A stretch of DNA of 64,000 bases from Oceanicaulis sp. (GTDB lineage: Bacteria > Pseudomonadota > Alphaproteobacteria > Caulobacterales > Maricaulaceae): assembly GCA_040112665.1 (NCBI GenBank), contig CP157796.1, positions 2,567,501 to 2,631,500 on the forward strand, in the 5' to 3' direction. Both the position numbers and the translations under genes were made by a program. Below, piece after piece: positions 16,939-25,636 of this stretch (positions are counted from its first letter, which is position 1; each line of letters opens with the position of its first letter). The notes beneath the pieces were generated by a model, which was given only the letters and a program-made list of their open reading frames with translations, did not search any database and was not told the DNA's origin.

Positions 16939-19143
16939 CTACCTCAGCTTTTTCTGCAGCCGCTCGCGCATCCGGGCGAGCTGAAGGCGGGCGTCTTCGC
17001 GCGCCTCGGCGGCGTGTGCGCGCGAGCGTTGATCCATGCTTTCGATCAGCTCTTCGGTCATGACCGCCCCTTCGGCGTGAAGATGGAAATACTGAGGCGC
17101 GAACATGACGATCCCGCCGCCCGCCGACGCGCCGCCGCCGCCGGAAAAGGCCCGCCCCGCCGGTCCGGTCGGTCGCACCTCGACCTCTTCGCCGGGCGTC
17201 CCCCAGAAGCTGACGAGCTGACTGTCGACACCGCCCGCCCCGGCGACCGTGAACCGCCCGCCCCGCTGGAATTTCTTGCCGGGCTTGCCCGCCGAGGACG
17301 CACCCCCGGTCACCGCCGCAAGCCCGATATCGAACAGGGCGTTCAGCCCCCGCCGCAGCGGATCGGTGACCAGCCGCTCGATCGCCAGGCGCTGAAACTC
17401 CATGGCGATCGAGCGGATGATCGAGGTCGCCGCCTCGCCGAAGGATTTGAACCCGCTCAGCGCATCAAGCAGCTCGCGATCAATCGATCGCAGGCCGCCT
17501 TCAAGCACGTCCCTGAGATCGTCTTTCAGCCCCCGGACCGGCTCACGCAAAAGCTCGATCTGGGCGCGCGCCGCATCGGCCGCCGCCGGATCGATCAGGC
17601 CCGCCTGGGTCAGCCGCCGTAGCTCGGCGAACGCCGTTCGCGTGTCATCGGCGGCGCTGGCCATTTGCACAAGCGCGGCGACCCGCGCGCGGATGGCCGT
17701 GTCCGCCCCGCCGGCGTCGGCGAAGAACCCGCCGCGTTCAAGATCGCCGATCCGGGCGATCTCCGCCTGAAACACTTCGACTTCGGTGCGCGTCGCCTCA
17801 AACAGGGCGCGCGCTTCCCCGCGCAGGCCCTCGCGATGCGCTTTCAGCGTCTCGCGGGCGTTCGTCAGCATGTCGCCGAACGGATCGCCTTCACCGAACA
17901 GGTCACGACCGCCGGAGCGCCCGACCCCGTCGCCGTCCTCGCCGTCCGCCGGCGCGCCGGCGCCGCGCCGGCTGGCAAGCTCGGCTTCGATCTCGGCGGC
18001 CTCTTCGGCGGCCTGGCGCACGCGCTGCGCTTCCTCGCGCAGCCGCGCAGCCGCTTCGAGATACGCGTCGGGAAGGTGCTCCGCGTTACGGAGCATTTCA
18101 GTTATTTGGCGGTGGAGCGCACCGCCGTCGCTTGCCCCAACCGCCCGCGCGACCAGCCGCTGTTCCGCAGTCAACAAGGTGCCACGGTCGCGCGCGCCGG
18201 TCGCGCGCAGCGTGTACATCTGCGCGGCTTCTTCCAAGGTGCGCGCCGAAGCCTCCGGATCGCGCGCAGCGAGCCCGCGTCCCATGTTCATCGAGCGCGA
18301 AACAGCCGCAGCCGCACGCAACGCACCTAGCCGCAAATCCTGCCAGGCCCTCGCCGCGTCGAGCACGTCGTCAGTGTGCTCGGTGATCGCAACCGTCCAG
18401 CGCTGTCTTACCTGGCGCTGAATGCGGTCCATGGCGTCGTTAAAGCGCTCGGCGGCCTCGGCGTTGTCGGTGCCGAGCACGATGCCCAGCCGCTGGGCCT
18501 CTTCACGATATCGCGCGATCCCCTGCCGGCCCTCGGCGAAGGTGTTCGTCAGCTGGGTGCCGGTCCGGCCGAACGCCGCGCGCGCCAGCGCGACGCGCTG
18601 GGTCACGTCGGTTTCCCGCGAAATCGCATCGGCCAGCACGTTCACCGCCTCGGCCTGGTCTTCGGTCCCGGCCAGAGTGCGCGCCAGATCGCGATCATAC
18701 TCGCGCAGGAAGGTCAGAAGCGGCCCCGTGCCGACGCGCAGCTGGCCGAGATTGTAGGCGAGCGTTCCGAGCGCGCGGTCGAACCCGTCGAGCGCGCCGG
18801 TCTGACTGGCCTGATACTGCAGCGCGCTGATCTGTTCGACCGTGAACCCTGTCGAGCGCGCGAGCTTGGCCGCCGCATCGGCCGCTTCGAGCGACTGTTG
18901 CGTCATGACTCCGAAACCGCCGATCCCGACCGCCGCAGTCAGAGCCCCGCGCATGCTCAGCGCCTGGCGCGCGATCCCGCCCATATTGCGCTTCACGCTT
19001 GCAAAACCGCGATCGATGGCGCCGAGCGATCGGTTCATCCGCGCCGAGTTCGAGCGCAGCGCGTTGGTCGCCTGGGACATGTCGCGATTGAACGCCGCCG
19101 AATTCGCGCTCAGATCGGCGACAAGGCTTCCGATGATCGCCAT
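16939..19143 (-). CDS. Phage tail tape measure protein
   Basis: A 734-residue protein. The N-terminus (GSLVADLSANSAAFNRDMSQATNALRSNS) and long helical regions are typical of lambda-type tape measures. A hydrophobic Gly/Ala segment lies at about 54-80, a charged coiled-coil middle follows, and the C-terminus ends in Arg-rich helices. It sets tail length: 734 residues at roughly 1.5 angstrom per residue would give a tail of about 110 nm. It lies directly after the G/GT chaperone genes, as expected. Confidence 0.88.
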   Translation of the reverse strand: MAIIGSLVADLSANSAAFNRDMSQATNALRSNSARMNRSLGAIDRGFASVKRNMGGIARQALSMRGALTAAVGIGGFGVMTQQSLEAADAAAKLARSTGFTVEQISALQYQASQTGALDGFDRALGTLAYNLGQLRVGTGPLLTFLREYDRDLARTLAGTEDQAEAVNVLADAISRETDVTQRVALARAAFGRTGTQLTNTFAEGRQGIARYREEAQRLGIVLGTDNAEAAERFNDAMDRIQRQVRQRWTVAITEHTDDVLDAARAWQDLRLGALRAAAAVSRSMNMGRGLAARDPEASARTLEEAAQMYTLRATGARDRGTLLTAEQRLVARAVGASDGGALHRQITEMLRNAEHLPDAYLEAAARLREEAQRVRQAAEEAAEIEAELASRRGAGAPADGEDGDGVGRSGGRDLFGEGDPFGDMLTNARETLKAHREGLRGEARALFEATRTEVEVFQAEIARIGDLERGGFFADAGGADTAIRARVAALVQMASAADDTRTAFAELRRLTQAGLIDPAAADAARAQIELLREPVRGLKDDLRDVLEGGLRSIDRELLDALSGFKSFGEAATSIIRSIAMEFQRLAIERLVTDPLRRGLNALFDIGLAAVTGGASSAGKPGKKFQRGGRFTVAGAGGVDSQLVSFWGTPGEEVEVRPTGPAGRAFSGGGGASAGGGIVMFAPQYFHLHAEGAVMTEELIESMDQRSRAHAAEAREDARLQLARMRERLQKKLR

Positions 19144-19146
19144 GGA

Positions 19147-19730
19147 TCACCCCTTCCCCTGACCGGATCGCTTGCCGCGCCCGGCCGATTTCATGAGGTC
19201 TATCGCGCGGCCGTCCCGCGCCCTGGTTTCAAGCGCGGCCAGCTCCGCCTCGCGCTCCCGCGCTTCGAGGGTGTAAAGCGCCCGCCAGTGCGCGATCTCG
19301 CGCGCGCCAAGGCGCGAGACCTCGGCGGCGCTCTTGCCGAGGTCCCGCGCCAGCACGAACAGGAACCGCACGGACGGGCGGTCTAGTTTCCCGACGCCTC
19401 TTTCGCGCCGTCTTCACCGGCCAGATTGAGCGCCCTGATCTTCGCCATGAGCCGTATCAGGACTTTCCCGTTCTTTTTCGCCAGCGCCTCGACGTCATCG
19501 GCCGTGAACAGGCGGCTCCCGGCCTCGTCGATCGCCGACATGGAGATGGCGACCGCGAGCGCTCTGGACCCGTCCGCCTGTTCCGCCTCGGTCTCGTAAG
19601 CGAGCATGTCCACGCCCGACCACTCGCGAAGCCGGATCGCCCCGCCCCATTCGGGGACATCGACGTCCTCGGTTTTCAGATCCTCTGCGGCGAGTATCTC
19701 CGCAGCGCTGAGCAAAGCCTTTTTCGCCAT
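19147..19730 (-). CDS. Tail assembly chaperone GT fusion made by -1 frameshift
   Basis: Predicted extended product of the G gene. Ribosomes reading TCG GGA AAC TAG slip back one base on GGGAAAC and continue CTA GAC CGC into the downstream frame, giving 115 + 79 = 194 residues. The added T part has DLGKSAAEVSRLGAREIAHW, resembling DUF4035/GpT domains. The downstream frame has only a GTG with no good ribosome site, which supports production by frameshift. In lambda, the G:GT ratio controls tape measure coating during tail assembly. Confidence 0.75.
19383..19730 (-). CDS. Tail assembly chaperone (G-like)
   Basis: A 115-residue acidic helical protein (MAKKALLSAAEILAAEDLKTEDV) between the tail tube and tape measure genes, the conserved position of lambda G. 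It contains VPEWGGAIRLREWSG and ends at a TAG immediately after a slippery heptamer. It is expected to bind the tape measure protein and hold it for tube polymerisation. Start at ATG, 4 bases after the tail tube stop. Confidence 0.8.
   Translation of the reverse strand: MAKKALLSAAEILAAEDLKTEDVDVPEWGGAIRLREWSGVDMLAYETEAEQADGSRALAVAISMSAIDEAGSRLFTADDVEALAKKNGKVLIRLMAKIRALNLAGEDGAKEASGN
19386..19392 (-). promoter_or_regulatory. -1 programmed frameshift heptamer GGGAAAC
   Basis: In the G reading frame the bases are phased G GGA AAC, the canonical X XXY YYZ order, with a TAG stop as the next codon. Lambda uses GGGAAAG at the same place. After slipping, the frame is open through the T-like segment to 19147. 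Confidence 0.8.
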
Positions 19731-19734
19731 CGGA

Positions 19735-20142
19735 CTAGCTCGTCAGACGGCTGAGAACGCCGTCGCCGGGAAGCTCGACGCTGGTTTCCGCGAGATCGCC
19801 GACCGAGCCTTCAAGCGGACTGTATTGCCGGACCAGCACGTTTCCCGAATAGCGCGGGTTCGTCGCCGAAACCGAGCCCGATTTGGGCGTCATCGTCAGC
19901 GCGACGACCGAGCCCACGGCGGAGAACAGGGTCGCGTCGACCGAGCCGGCGTCGAAATCCTGATTGAAGTTCAGCGTCGCGGTGAAATCCTTCAGCCCGC
20001 CGATACGCCGGCGCGCGCCGTCGCCCATAGCGGTCCGGTCCTGTTCCTCGGCGGAATAGGTCAGGGACACCGATTTGACGTGATCGGTCAGATCGACCGA
20101 GTTCAGAACGACTTGCACGTCGTCGAGTATCAGTTCGGCCAT
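19735..20142 (-). CDS. Phage tail tube-like protein
   Basis: A 135-residue protein with DDVQVVLNSVDLTDHVKSVSLTYSAEEQDRTAMGD and FTATLNFNQDFDAGSVDATL. These are features of small siphovirus tail tube/tail-structure proteins, including the QD-TAMG turn seen in many alphaproteobacterial prophages. It follows a second, larger tail protein with a related start pattern (ELDRTSLAD), suggesting the two are paralogous tube components. Confidence 0.7.
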   Translation of the reverse strand: MAELILDDVQVVLNSVDLTDHVKSVSLTYSAEEQDRTAMGDGARRRIGGLKDFTATLNFNQDFDAGSVDATLFSAVGSVVALTMTPKSGSVSATNPRYSGNVLVRQYSPLEGSVGDLAETSVELPGDGVLSRLTS

Positions 20143-20155
20143 GTCGGAATGCTCC

Positions 20156-20872
20156 TTATTGCACGGCGAGGATCAACGCGACCGAGGCGCTCGCCTCGTC
20201 GCCGGTCAGGGTGAAAGACGGGCGGAACCAGGTGTGAGACGTCTCGCCCGAAAAGACGCCCCAGAAGCCGCCGACCGCGTCGATCGTCGGAAAGGTGATC
20301 CGCGTGGCAGGCGCGCTGAACGCGTCGCTGGCCGCAGACCGGACCAGCACGTCGAGCGACGCGCCGGCGGAAAGCGCGGTGACGAAAAGCGCGGCGTAAA
20401 GCTTGCGGCCCGCCTGGACGCTGGGAAGCTCCGACCCCGCTCCGACACCGGTCGCGGTGACCTCGCGAAGCGCGTTCAGCTTGCCGCGAATGATCGGGCC
20501 GTCGCTCATCGCGGCGAGATTGAATTCGGCGAGATCGCCGACCTCCCCGCCGAGCGGCGCATATTCGCCGACATGGACTTGCGCGGCGAAGGCCGTCGCG
20601 CCTTCCGCGGCGTCCGGCGCGGTCACGCCGACGACCTGCCCGGCGAGCCCGACCGCGCCGAACAACGCCGCATCGGTCGCCGACGCGTCGAAAAACCCCG
20701 TCGCCCCGATCCGGCCGTCTTCGAGGCCACCGCGGCGGCGGCGCGCGGTGTCGGCGAGCGACGTGCGGTCCAGCTCGGCGACCTCGCGCGCCAGGGCGAC
20801 CGAATTCGATTGAGAGGACAGGTTCGACCCGCCCAGAAAGAGGCGCTGATCGCGCAGCACAGTTTCGGTCAT
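20156..20872 (-). CDS. Major tail protein candidate
   Basis: A 238-residue beta-rich protein from the ATG of MTETVLRDQRLFLGG. It has NLSSQSNSVALAREVAELDRTSLADTARRRRGG, paralleling residues 10-50 of the smaller tail tube-like protein. It sits between the DUF3168 completion protein and the tube-like gene, where the major tail subunit is expected. Which of the two builds the tube cannot be decided here. Confidence 0.65.
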   Translation of the reverse strand: MTETVLRDQRLFLGGSNLSSQSNSVALAREVAELDRTSLADTARRRRGGLEDGRIGATGFFDASATDAALFGAVGLAGQVVGVTAPDAAEGATAFAAQVHVGEYAPLGGEVGDLAEFNLAAMSDGPIIRGKLNALREVTATGVGAGSELPSVQAGRKLYAALFVTALSAGASLDVLVRSAASDAFSAPATRITFPTIDAVGGFWGVFSGETSHTWFRPSFTLTGDEASASVALILAVQ

Positions 20873-20877
20873 CGGCC

Positions 20878-21288
20878 CTAGCTCCGGTAGGTGATCAGAA
20901 AATCGAGATTGCGGCGATAGCTGCCCGCGCCTCCGGCCGCAGGCGAACGGCGTTCGTCGAACCCGTCGAACGCGGTCTCGAACGCGCACCCCATGACGAC
21001 CGGGTTCGAGGCGGGATCGCGCCAGTCCTTCAGCGCAGCCTTTACCGCGTTCGCCAGCGCCGCGACGCCGTCGAACCCGGCGGCCTTGGCCGTGATCTGC
21101 ACGCGGCGCGGCGTGACGCCGGTGTCGGTCGTCATCGCCCGGACGCGGCCGTCGCTGACCAGCCGGTAAACCAGGTGCGGAAGCGCCGCGCCTTCGGGCG
21201 CCTCGACCGGGTAGACCCGCGTTCCGACGATCGCAGCGATCGCAGCGTCGCCGGTCAGCCTGGAAAACAGCACCGCCTCTTCGCTCAT
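20878..21288 (-). CDS. Tail completion/terminator protein, DUF3168-like
   Basis: A 136-residue protein: EEAVLFSRLTGDAAIAAIVGTRVYPVEAPEGAALPHLVYRLVS matches the DUF3168 pattern of siphovirus tail terminators, with an ITAKAAGFDGVAALANAVKAAL helix in the middle. It caps the tail tube and joins it to the head. It stands in the standard order between the HK97-gp10 family gene and the tail tube. A near-copy of the dispersed palindrome lies in its 3' part. Confidence 0.82.
   Translation of the reverse strand: MSEEAVLFSRLTGDAAIAAIVGTRVYPVEAPEGAALPHLVYRLVSDGRVRAMTTDTGVTPRRVQITAKAAGFDGVAALANAVKAALKDWRDPASNPVVMGCAFETAFDGFDERRSPAAGGAGSYRRNLDFLITYRS
20942..20958. repeat. Dispersed 17-bp palindrome, one-mismatch copy
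   Basis: GGCGAACGGCGTTCGTC, one base different from the consensus at 5953, 30682 and 37259. It lies inside the DUF3168-like gene. Confidence 0.4.
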
Positions 21289-21297
21289 CGCCCGCCC

Positions 21298-21741
21298 CTA
21301 GCGCCGCCGGCCCCGGCGTGCGCCGAGGCCCGATTTCGAATAGTTCCCGGCGACCTTTTTCGCCGCGCGTTCGAGCCGGTCGCCGAGCGCCTTGCCGATC
21401 GCGTCGAGCACCCGCATTTTCTCCGCCTCCCAGACCGGCCGCGCGAAGGGCGCGCGCTCTTCCTCGAAGACGGCGAAGAAGCCGCGCCGGAACCAGCCGA
21501 CCAGCACTTGCGCGGAGAACTGCGTCTTGCGCACCCGGACCCGGCTGACATTGCGTTCGAGCACACCGCTGACCTGATCGCGCGGCCGGCTCGCCGCCGC
21601 GTCGCGCAGCGCTTTCCTCAGCCCGTTCGATCCGGTCATGATCGCGCCTTCGAGTTCGGTCTTGCGCATGAAGGCGGGAAGGCGTCTCAGCGTGCGGTCC
21701 AGCTCCCGCGCGCCTTCGATCCGGGTTCTGATCTCGGTCAT
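21298..21741 (-). CDS. HK97 gp10-like head-tail morphogenesis protein
   Basis: A 147-residue basic protein beginning TRIEGARELDRTLRRLPAFMRKTELEGAIMTGSNGLRKALRDAA, the characteristic helix pair of HK97-gp10-family proteins. FAVFEEERAPFARPVWEAE follows, then an Arg-rich tail. It acts at the head-tail joint. Its start overlaps the head-tail adaptor stop by 4 bases. Confidence 0.85.
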   Translation of the reverse strand: MTEIRTRIEGARELDRTLRRLPAFMRKTELEGAIMTGSNGLRKALRDAAASRPRDQVSGVLERNVSRVRVRKTQFSAQVLVGWFRRGFFAVFEEERAPFARPVWEAEKMRVLDAIGKALGDRLERAAKKVAGNYSKSGLGARRGRRR

Positions 21742-22073
21742 GACGCGACCTCGGCGCGCGCGGTGATCAGAAGGCCCTCGCGCCGCCCGATTTCCTCGAT
21801 CCCGGTGATCGCGTAGAGCGTCCCGGCCTCGCCGGCCGGATAGCGAACGCGGTGATCGGTCTTCACGTCGGTCCGGAAATACACCCGGAAGGTCGAGACG
21901 CGGCTTGCGACCGCCTGGTCGTCTTCGCGTCCCTGGTCGTTCGACCGGTCGCGCTTTTCCGCCCAGACCTCGGACGCGTAGACAGACCAGTCCGAAGAGG
22001 CCGCGCCGGTCGCGCTTTGCGACGACCCGCGCGACAGCAGGTCGATCTGCCGATCAAGCGAACCGGATCGCAT
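21738..22073 (-). CDS. Phage head-tail adaptor (head closure) protein
   Basis: A 111-residue protein of the short SPP1 gp16/HK97 gp7-type joining family: GSLDRQIDLLSRG at the start, VYASEVWAEKRDR mid, and YRVRY-like VRYPAGEAGTLYAITGIEEIGRREGLLITA at the end. It closes the portal/connector after packaging. It overlaps the upstream connector gene by 20 bases and the next by 4. Confidence 0.85.
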   Translation of the reverse strand: MRSGSLDRQIDLLSRGSSQSATGAASSDWSVYASEVWAEKRDRSNDQGREDDQAVASRVSTFRVYFRTDVKTDHRVRYPAGEAGTLYAITGIEEIGRREGLLITARAEVAS

Positions 22074-22653
22074 GGGGGTTGTACACCAGATAGGAGCGAA
22101 GCACGCGGTCGACGGTCGCGTTCGGTTTCAGGTCGACGCCCATCGTCTGCGCTTCGCGATGTTGAAAGAGATCGGCCGCGATCAGCTTGATCGCGGACTT
22201 GATCGGTTCGGGCACAGAGGCCGCGCCGCCATAGCCGGCGGTGAACTCGATCGTCACCGCGTCGAGCGCGTCGGCGAGATCGGACGGCCAGGACTGGCCG
22301 GGATTGAGGGTGATCGCGCCCGGTTCGCTGTCGGCGTCCACGTCGTACACCGCCGGGTCGACGGTCGCCGTCGCGCCCAGGGCGGTTTTATAGGTGATCG
22401 CGTCCACGCTTTGCAGCGGCGCAAACGGAAGCCCCAGAGACCCGCGCCAGAAGCGCGGGAGCTTGAGCTCCCAGGTCTGGGTCAGAAAGGCGCGGTTCAA
22501 ACGCCCCCGGCGGCCTTCGAGCGAAGCTTCGGCCGAAACGATCGCCGCTTCGATCAACACATCTTCGCTGTCGGTCTGCCAGCGAAGATGCGCCTTCATG
22601 TCGGCGAGCGACACAGCCGTTCCGTCCGGCGCCGCAGTAAGGGACAGTCGCAT
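22054..22653 (-). CDS. Head-tail connector protein (gp6-like)
   Basis: A 199-residue protein. VSLADMKAHLRWQTDSEDVLIEAAIVSAEASLEGRRGR is the helical signature of the gp6/phiE125 gp8-type connectors, and IKSAIKLIAADLFQHREAQ near the C-terminus is also typical. It forms the ring under the portal. It lies downstream of the capsid block in canonical order. Confidence 0.82.
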   Translation of the reverse strand: MRLSLTAAPDGTAVSLADMKAHLRWQTDSEDVLIEAAIVSAEASLEGRRGRLNRAFLTQTWELKLPRFWRGSLGLPFAPLQSVDAITYKTALGATATVDPAVYDVDADSEPGAITLNPGQSWPSDLADALDAVTIEFTAGYGGAASVPEPIKSAIKLIAADLFQHREAQTMGVDLKPNATVDRVLRSYLVYNPHAIRFA

Positions 22654-22681
22654 GAACCGCGCCTTTCCAGTTCAGCCCGGC

Positions 22682-23134
22682 CTAGCCGACGATCTCGGCG
22701 ACGCTGGCCGCGTCGAAACCCGAGGCGGGCGCGTAGCGCGGTTCGAGACCGAGCACGATCCCGGCCGCGCCGGAGTTCGCGACAGCCGGCGTCACCGTCA
22801 GCCGGAAGTGACCGAAGCCGTTCGCGACGTCGAGTTCGTCGGGCGACAGCTCGATCAGCGCCTGCTTGTTGCTGTCGTCGGTCCCGGCCTGGGTGAGCTG
22901 GGTGATCGACTTTCCGGTCACGTCTTTCGCGCCGGTACCGGTATTGTCGGTCGCCTGTTCGAGCTTGGCGTCGAACGTGGCGTCGGACCCGAGCGCGCCG
23001 GCGAGGACGACCGCGACGAACTGATAGAAGTTCTTCGCTTCGATCCAGCCGGTCGAGATTGCGGACGTGCCGACCGCCGGCGACGCCGCGCCGACGACCG
23101 CCACCTTGTCGGAGGGAGGAAGGTTCGAGTTCAT
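22682..23134 (-). CDS. Phage head-associated protein, unknown function
   Basis: A 150-residue beta-rich protein (FYQFVAVVLAGALGSDATFDAKLEQATD, then VANGFGHFRLTVTPAVANSGAAGIVLG). It sits between the capsid terminator and the connector gene. Short proteins of this composition often follow capsid genes in alphaproteobacterial prophages; a decoration or head-joining role is possible but not shown. Abundant expression is plausible. Confidence 0.65.
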   Translation of the reverse strand: MNSNLPPSDKVAVVGAASPAVGTSAISTGWIEAKNFYQFVAVVLAGALGSDATFDAKLEQATDNTGTGAKDVTGKSITQLTQAGTDDSNKQALIELSPDELDVANGFGHFRLTVTPAVANSGAAGIVLGLEPRYAPASGFDAASVAEIVG

Positions 23135-23176
23135 GGTGTGCGCGCCTCCTAGCGCGAGCCTTGAAGGGATCTGAAA

Positions 23177-23213
23177 CGAAACGGGGCGGCCCGGTCAGGA
23201 CCGCCCCGTTTCG
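23177..23213 (-). terminator. Inverted repeat/terminator after the capsid gene
   Basis: A perfect 13-bp inverted repeat (CGAAACGGGGCGG / CCGCCCCGTTTCG) with an 11-base loop. Read from the minus strand it ends in TTTCGTTTC. It lies 39 bases after the capsid stop, so it could trim expression between the capsid and connector genes. Confidence 0.65.
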
Positions 23214-23251
23214 AGGGTCTTCAGGTTGACGGAACCGTCAGACGCCGGCGC

Positions 23252-24631
23252 TTAGGCGCGCGCGGCGATCTGGACGAAGTGCGACATGGACGGCTTGCCC
23301 TTGTCCGACGAGATCGGCGCGGACAGGTGCGGCTGACCGCCGAGACGGAAGGTCCAGCGGAACGCCGCCGCGTCGCGATCGAAATACAGATGGATCGACG
23401 ACGCGAACTTGATCTGTTCGCGCTTGGAGTACGACGCATAGCCCGCCGGGTTGATCAGCGTGAAGTCGCCCGCGTCGCCCAGCTTTTCGGCGTGCTGGGA
23501 ATACACCAGCGGGATACCGTTGATGAACCCGCCGACCCCGCGCGCGAAGTTGTCGGGGCTCGGCGGCGTATACACGATATTGTCGCCGATCGTCATCACG
23601 CCGAGCTGAGGGAGCGCGTCCTGCCCGCACATGAAGAACGAACGCGGGCCGAGGAAACACCGGCTCATAAGGCCGAAGATGTTTTCCGCGACGATCGTGT
23701 CGGCGGCCTGGCCCGCCTTCTTCGTGACGTTGATCACCGCCTGCGACTGGCGGAAGCCGAGCGGCCGGTCCTTGCCGTTGCCGTTGATGAAGCTTTCGAC
23801 TGCGGCATACCGGATCGCCTCGCCGGCCTTGCGGGTCAGACGGTTTTCAAGAAGCGGCGCGTCGCTAAGCAGCTCGTCGGACGCGGTGACGAGCGCGTAA
23901 AGCTTGTGCAGCTTCACCGCGCGCCCCTCCGTGCTGAGCTTCGACTTGGCCATCTCGCTCAGCTCGCCGGCCCAGCCGGCCTGAACGCCCGCCGCGCCCC
24001 AGGGCGTCGTTTCATCCGCGCCGCCCTCGACCGTGTTCGACGCGGTCGGTTCGGGATCGAAGCGATTGAGAAGCCCGTCGTCAGCGAAGACGACTTCCCA
24101 GATCGTTTCGCGGATTGCGGGCGGGACCATATAGCCCTCGCCGTTCGGACCGCCGGTCGTGTGCGTGTTGTCGCCCGTGACGCTCGCGGTCAGGCGTTCG
24201 TCGACCGAGCCGCCCACGATCGCCGCCCGGACGCTCGACGCAAATTCGGCCGCCGAATGAAACCCGCCCATAAGCACCGGGTCAGGATCATGCGCCCGCG
24301 CCGCGCCGAGCGCGGACGGACGCAGACGCTGGCCGGCCTCGTAGGGCCGCACGACTTCGATCGCCTGACCGGCGTCGACCGCGCCCGGATCGCTCGCGCC
24401 GCCGGCGAACAGCCGGTCGCGGTCGAGCCTGGCTTCGGCCGCCGCGATCTCGGTCTCGCACGCCTCGATATCGGCGGTGAGCTGTTCGATCGCCGCGCTG
24501 AGCGCGGCCATTTCGGCGGTCTCGGCGTCGGTCCGGTCGGTTTTGGCGTCGAGCGCGTCGAACGCCTTAGCCTTGGTGCGGCCGTCTTTTTTCAGCGCTG
24601 CCAGCCGCTCGCGCAATTCCTTCAGCTTCAT
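23252..24631 (-). CDS. HK97-family major capsid protein
   Basis: A 459-residue protein. The N-terminal ~90 residues form a charged coiled coil (KLKELRERLAALKKDGR), the delta/scaffold domain that the prophage protease normally removes. The rest follows the HK97 fold: TGGPNGEGYMVPPAIRETIW (about 158), VKLHKLYALVTASDELLSDA, ESFINGNGKDRPLGF and the C-terminal WTFRLGGQPHLSAPI. It forms the icosahedral shell. It follows the protease gene by 111 bases and has its own downstream terminator. Confidence 0.9.
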   Translation of the reverse strand: MKLKELRERLAALKKDGRTKAKAFDALDAKTDRTDAETAEMAALSAAIEQLTADIEACETEIAAAEARLDRDRLFAGGASDPGAVDAGQAIEVVRPYEAGQRLRPSALGAARAHDPDPVLMGGFHSAAEFASSVRAAIVGGSVDERLTASVTGDNTHTTGGPNGEGYMVPPAIRETIWEVVFADDGLLNRFDPEPTASNTVEGGADETTPWGAAGVQAGWAGELSEMAKSKLSTEGRAVKLHKLYALVTASDELLSDAPLLENRLTRKAGEAIRYAAVESFINGNGKDRPLGFRQSQAVINVTKKAGQAADTIVAENIFGLMSRCFLGPRSFFMCGQDALPQLGVMTIGDNIVYTPPSPDNFARGVGGFINGIPLVYSQHAEKLGDAGDFTLINPAGYASYSKREQIKFASSIHLYFDRDAAAFRWTFRLGGQPHLSAPISSDKGKPSMSHFVQIAARA

Positions 24632-24742
24632 TGAAGGGTTCCTTTTTGCTCTTGCCGGGCGTTAAACATTTCCAGCCTGTCCACCGCCCGGCGTAAGGCG
24701 ACGGCTGGAACTTGTCGGACCTGTTCGGCGACAGGTCTGAGA

Positions 24743-25636
24743 TCAGAGATCGAAGGCCATGCGCGCGGCGCGGCCGACCCGCGGCGCGCCAGCCCGGCGC
24801 GCGGGCCGTGCCAGCCCGGCGACGACGGCGTCGAGCGTGGCGATCCGGTCGATCATGCCGGCCGCCTTCGCGGCCCGACCCTTCATGATCCGCCCCCGGC
24901 CGTACTGGTCGAGCACGTCGCCGGGCTTGATACCCCGCCCCTTCGCGACCGCTGCGACGAAGAGCTTCAGCTCGGCGTCGACCAGGCCCTGAAGATGCGC
25001 CCGCGCCTCATCGCTGAGATCGTTTTCGGGATAGGTTTCCACCTTTTCCAGGGTCGAGCTGACCAGCGTGACTTTCACGCCCTGCGCTTCGAGCGCGGCC
25101 TTGACGCTGGTGTGCGTGCCCACCACGCCGATCGACCCGACCACCGCGCTTTCAAGCGCGACGATCTCCGAACACGCGCTCGCCAGCCAATAGGCCGCCG
25201 AGGCGCACACCGTCTCGACCATTGCGATCACAGGCTTGGTCGACGCCGCCTTCCGAATTTCCTCGGCGGCCTCGGCGAGCCCGAAGGTCGCCCCGCCCGG
25301 ACTGTCGAACCGCAGCACGATCGCGGCGACCGCATCGTCGGCGACCGCTTCGCGAAGACGCTCGGTCAGCCGGGTGAGCGACGCGCCGAAGGAAATCCCC
25401 AAAAGGCGCTCTACCGGCGAGGGATGCATCCGGATGAAGCCCGAAACAGGGAGGATCGCGACGCCGCCCTGCGTGGTCGCCTGGCCGACCGCCGCAGCGG
25501 ACACGCGAACGCCGTTCGCGTTGATCGCCGCTTCAGCTTCGCGCGCCGCGGCGAGATACGGCGCGGCGAGGTCGATATCCACGGCGCAAAGCCCGCCGAG
25601 CGCGGCGAGCGCGGCTTTCAGTTCCTCAGTCAACAT
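24743..25636 (-). CDS. Head maturation protease, S49/SppA-like
   Basis: A 297-residue serine peptidase expected to process the prohead. Visible features are GGVAILPVSGFI (about 58), RFDSPGGATFGL (110-120), the nucleophile Ser146 in ETVCASAAYWLAS, and GSIGVVGTHTSVKAAL with a candidate catalytic Lys at about 179. The order portal-protease-capsid is canonical. It overlaps the portal gene end by 11 bases. Confidence 0.88.
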   Translation of the reverse strand: MLTEELKAALAALGGLCAVDIDLAAPYLAAAREAEAAINANGVRVSAAAVGQATTQGGVAILPVSGFIRMHPSPVERLLGISFGASLTRLTERLREAVADDAVAAIVLRFDSPGGATFGLAEAAEEIRKAASTKPVIAMVETVCASAAYWLASACSEIVALESAVVGSIGVVGTHTSVKAALEAQGVKVTLVSSTLEKVETYPENDLSDEARAHLQGLVDAELKLFVAAVAKGRGIKPGDVLDQYGRGRIMKGRAAKAAGMIDRIATLDAVVAGLARPARRAGAPRVGRAARMAFDL

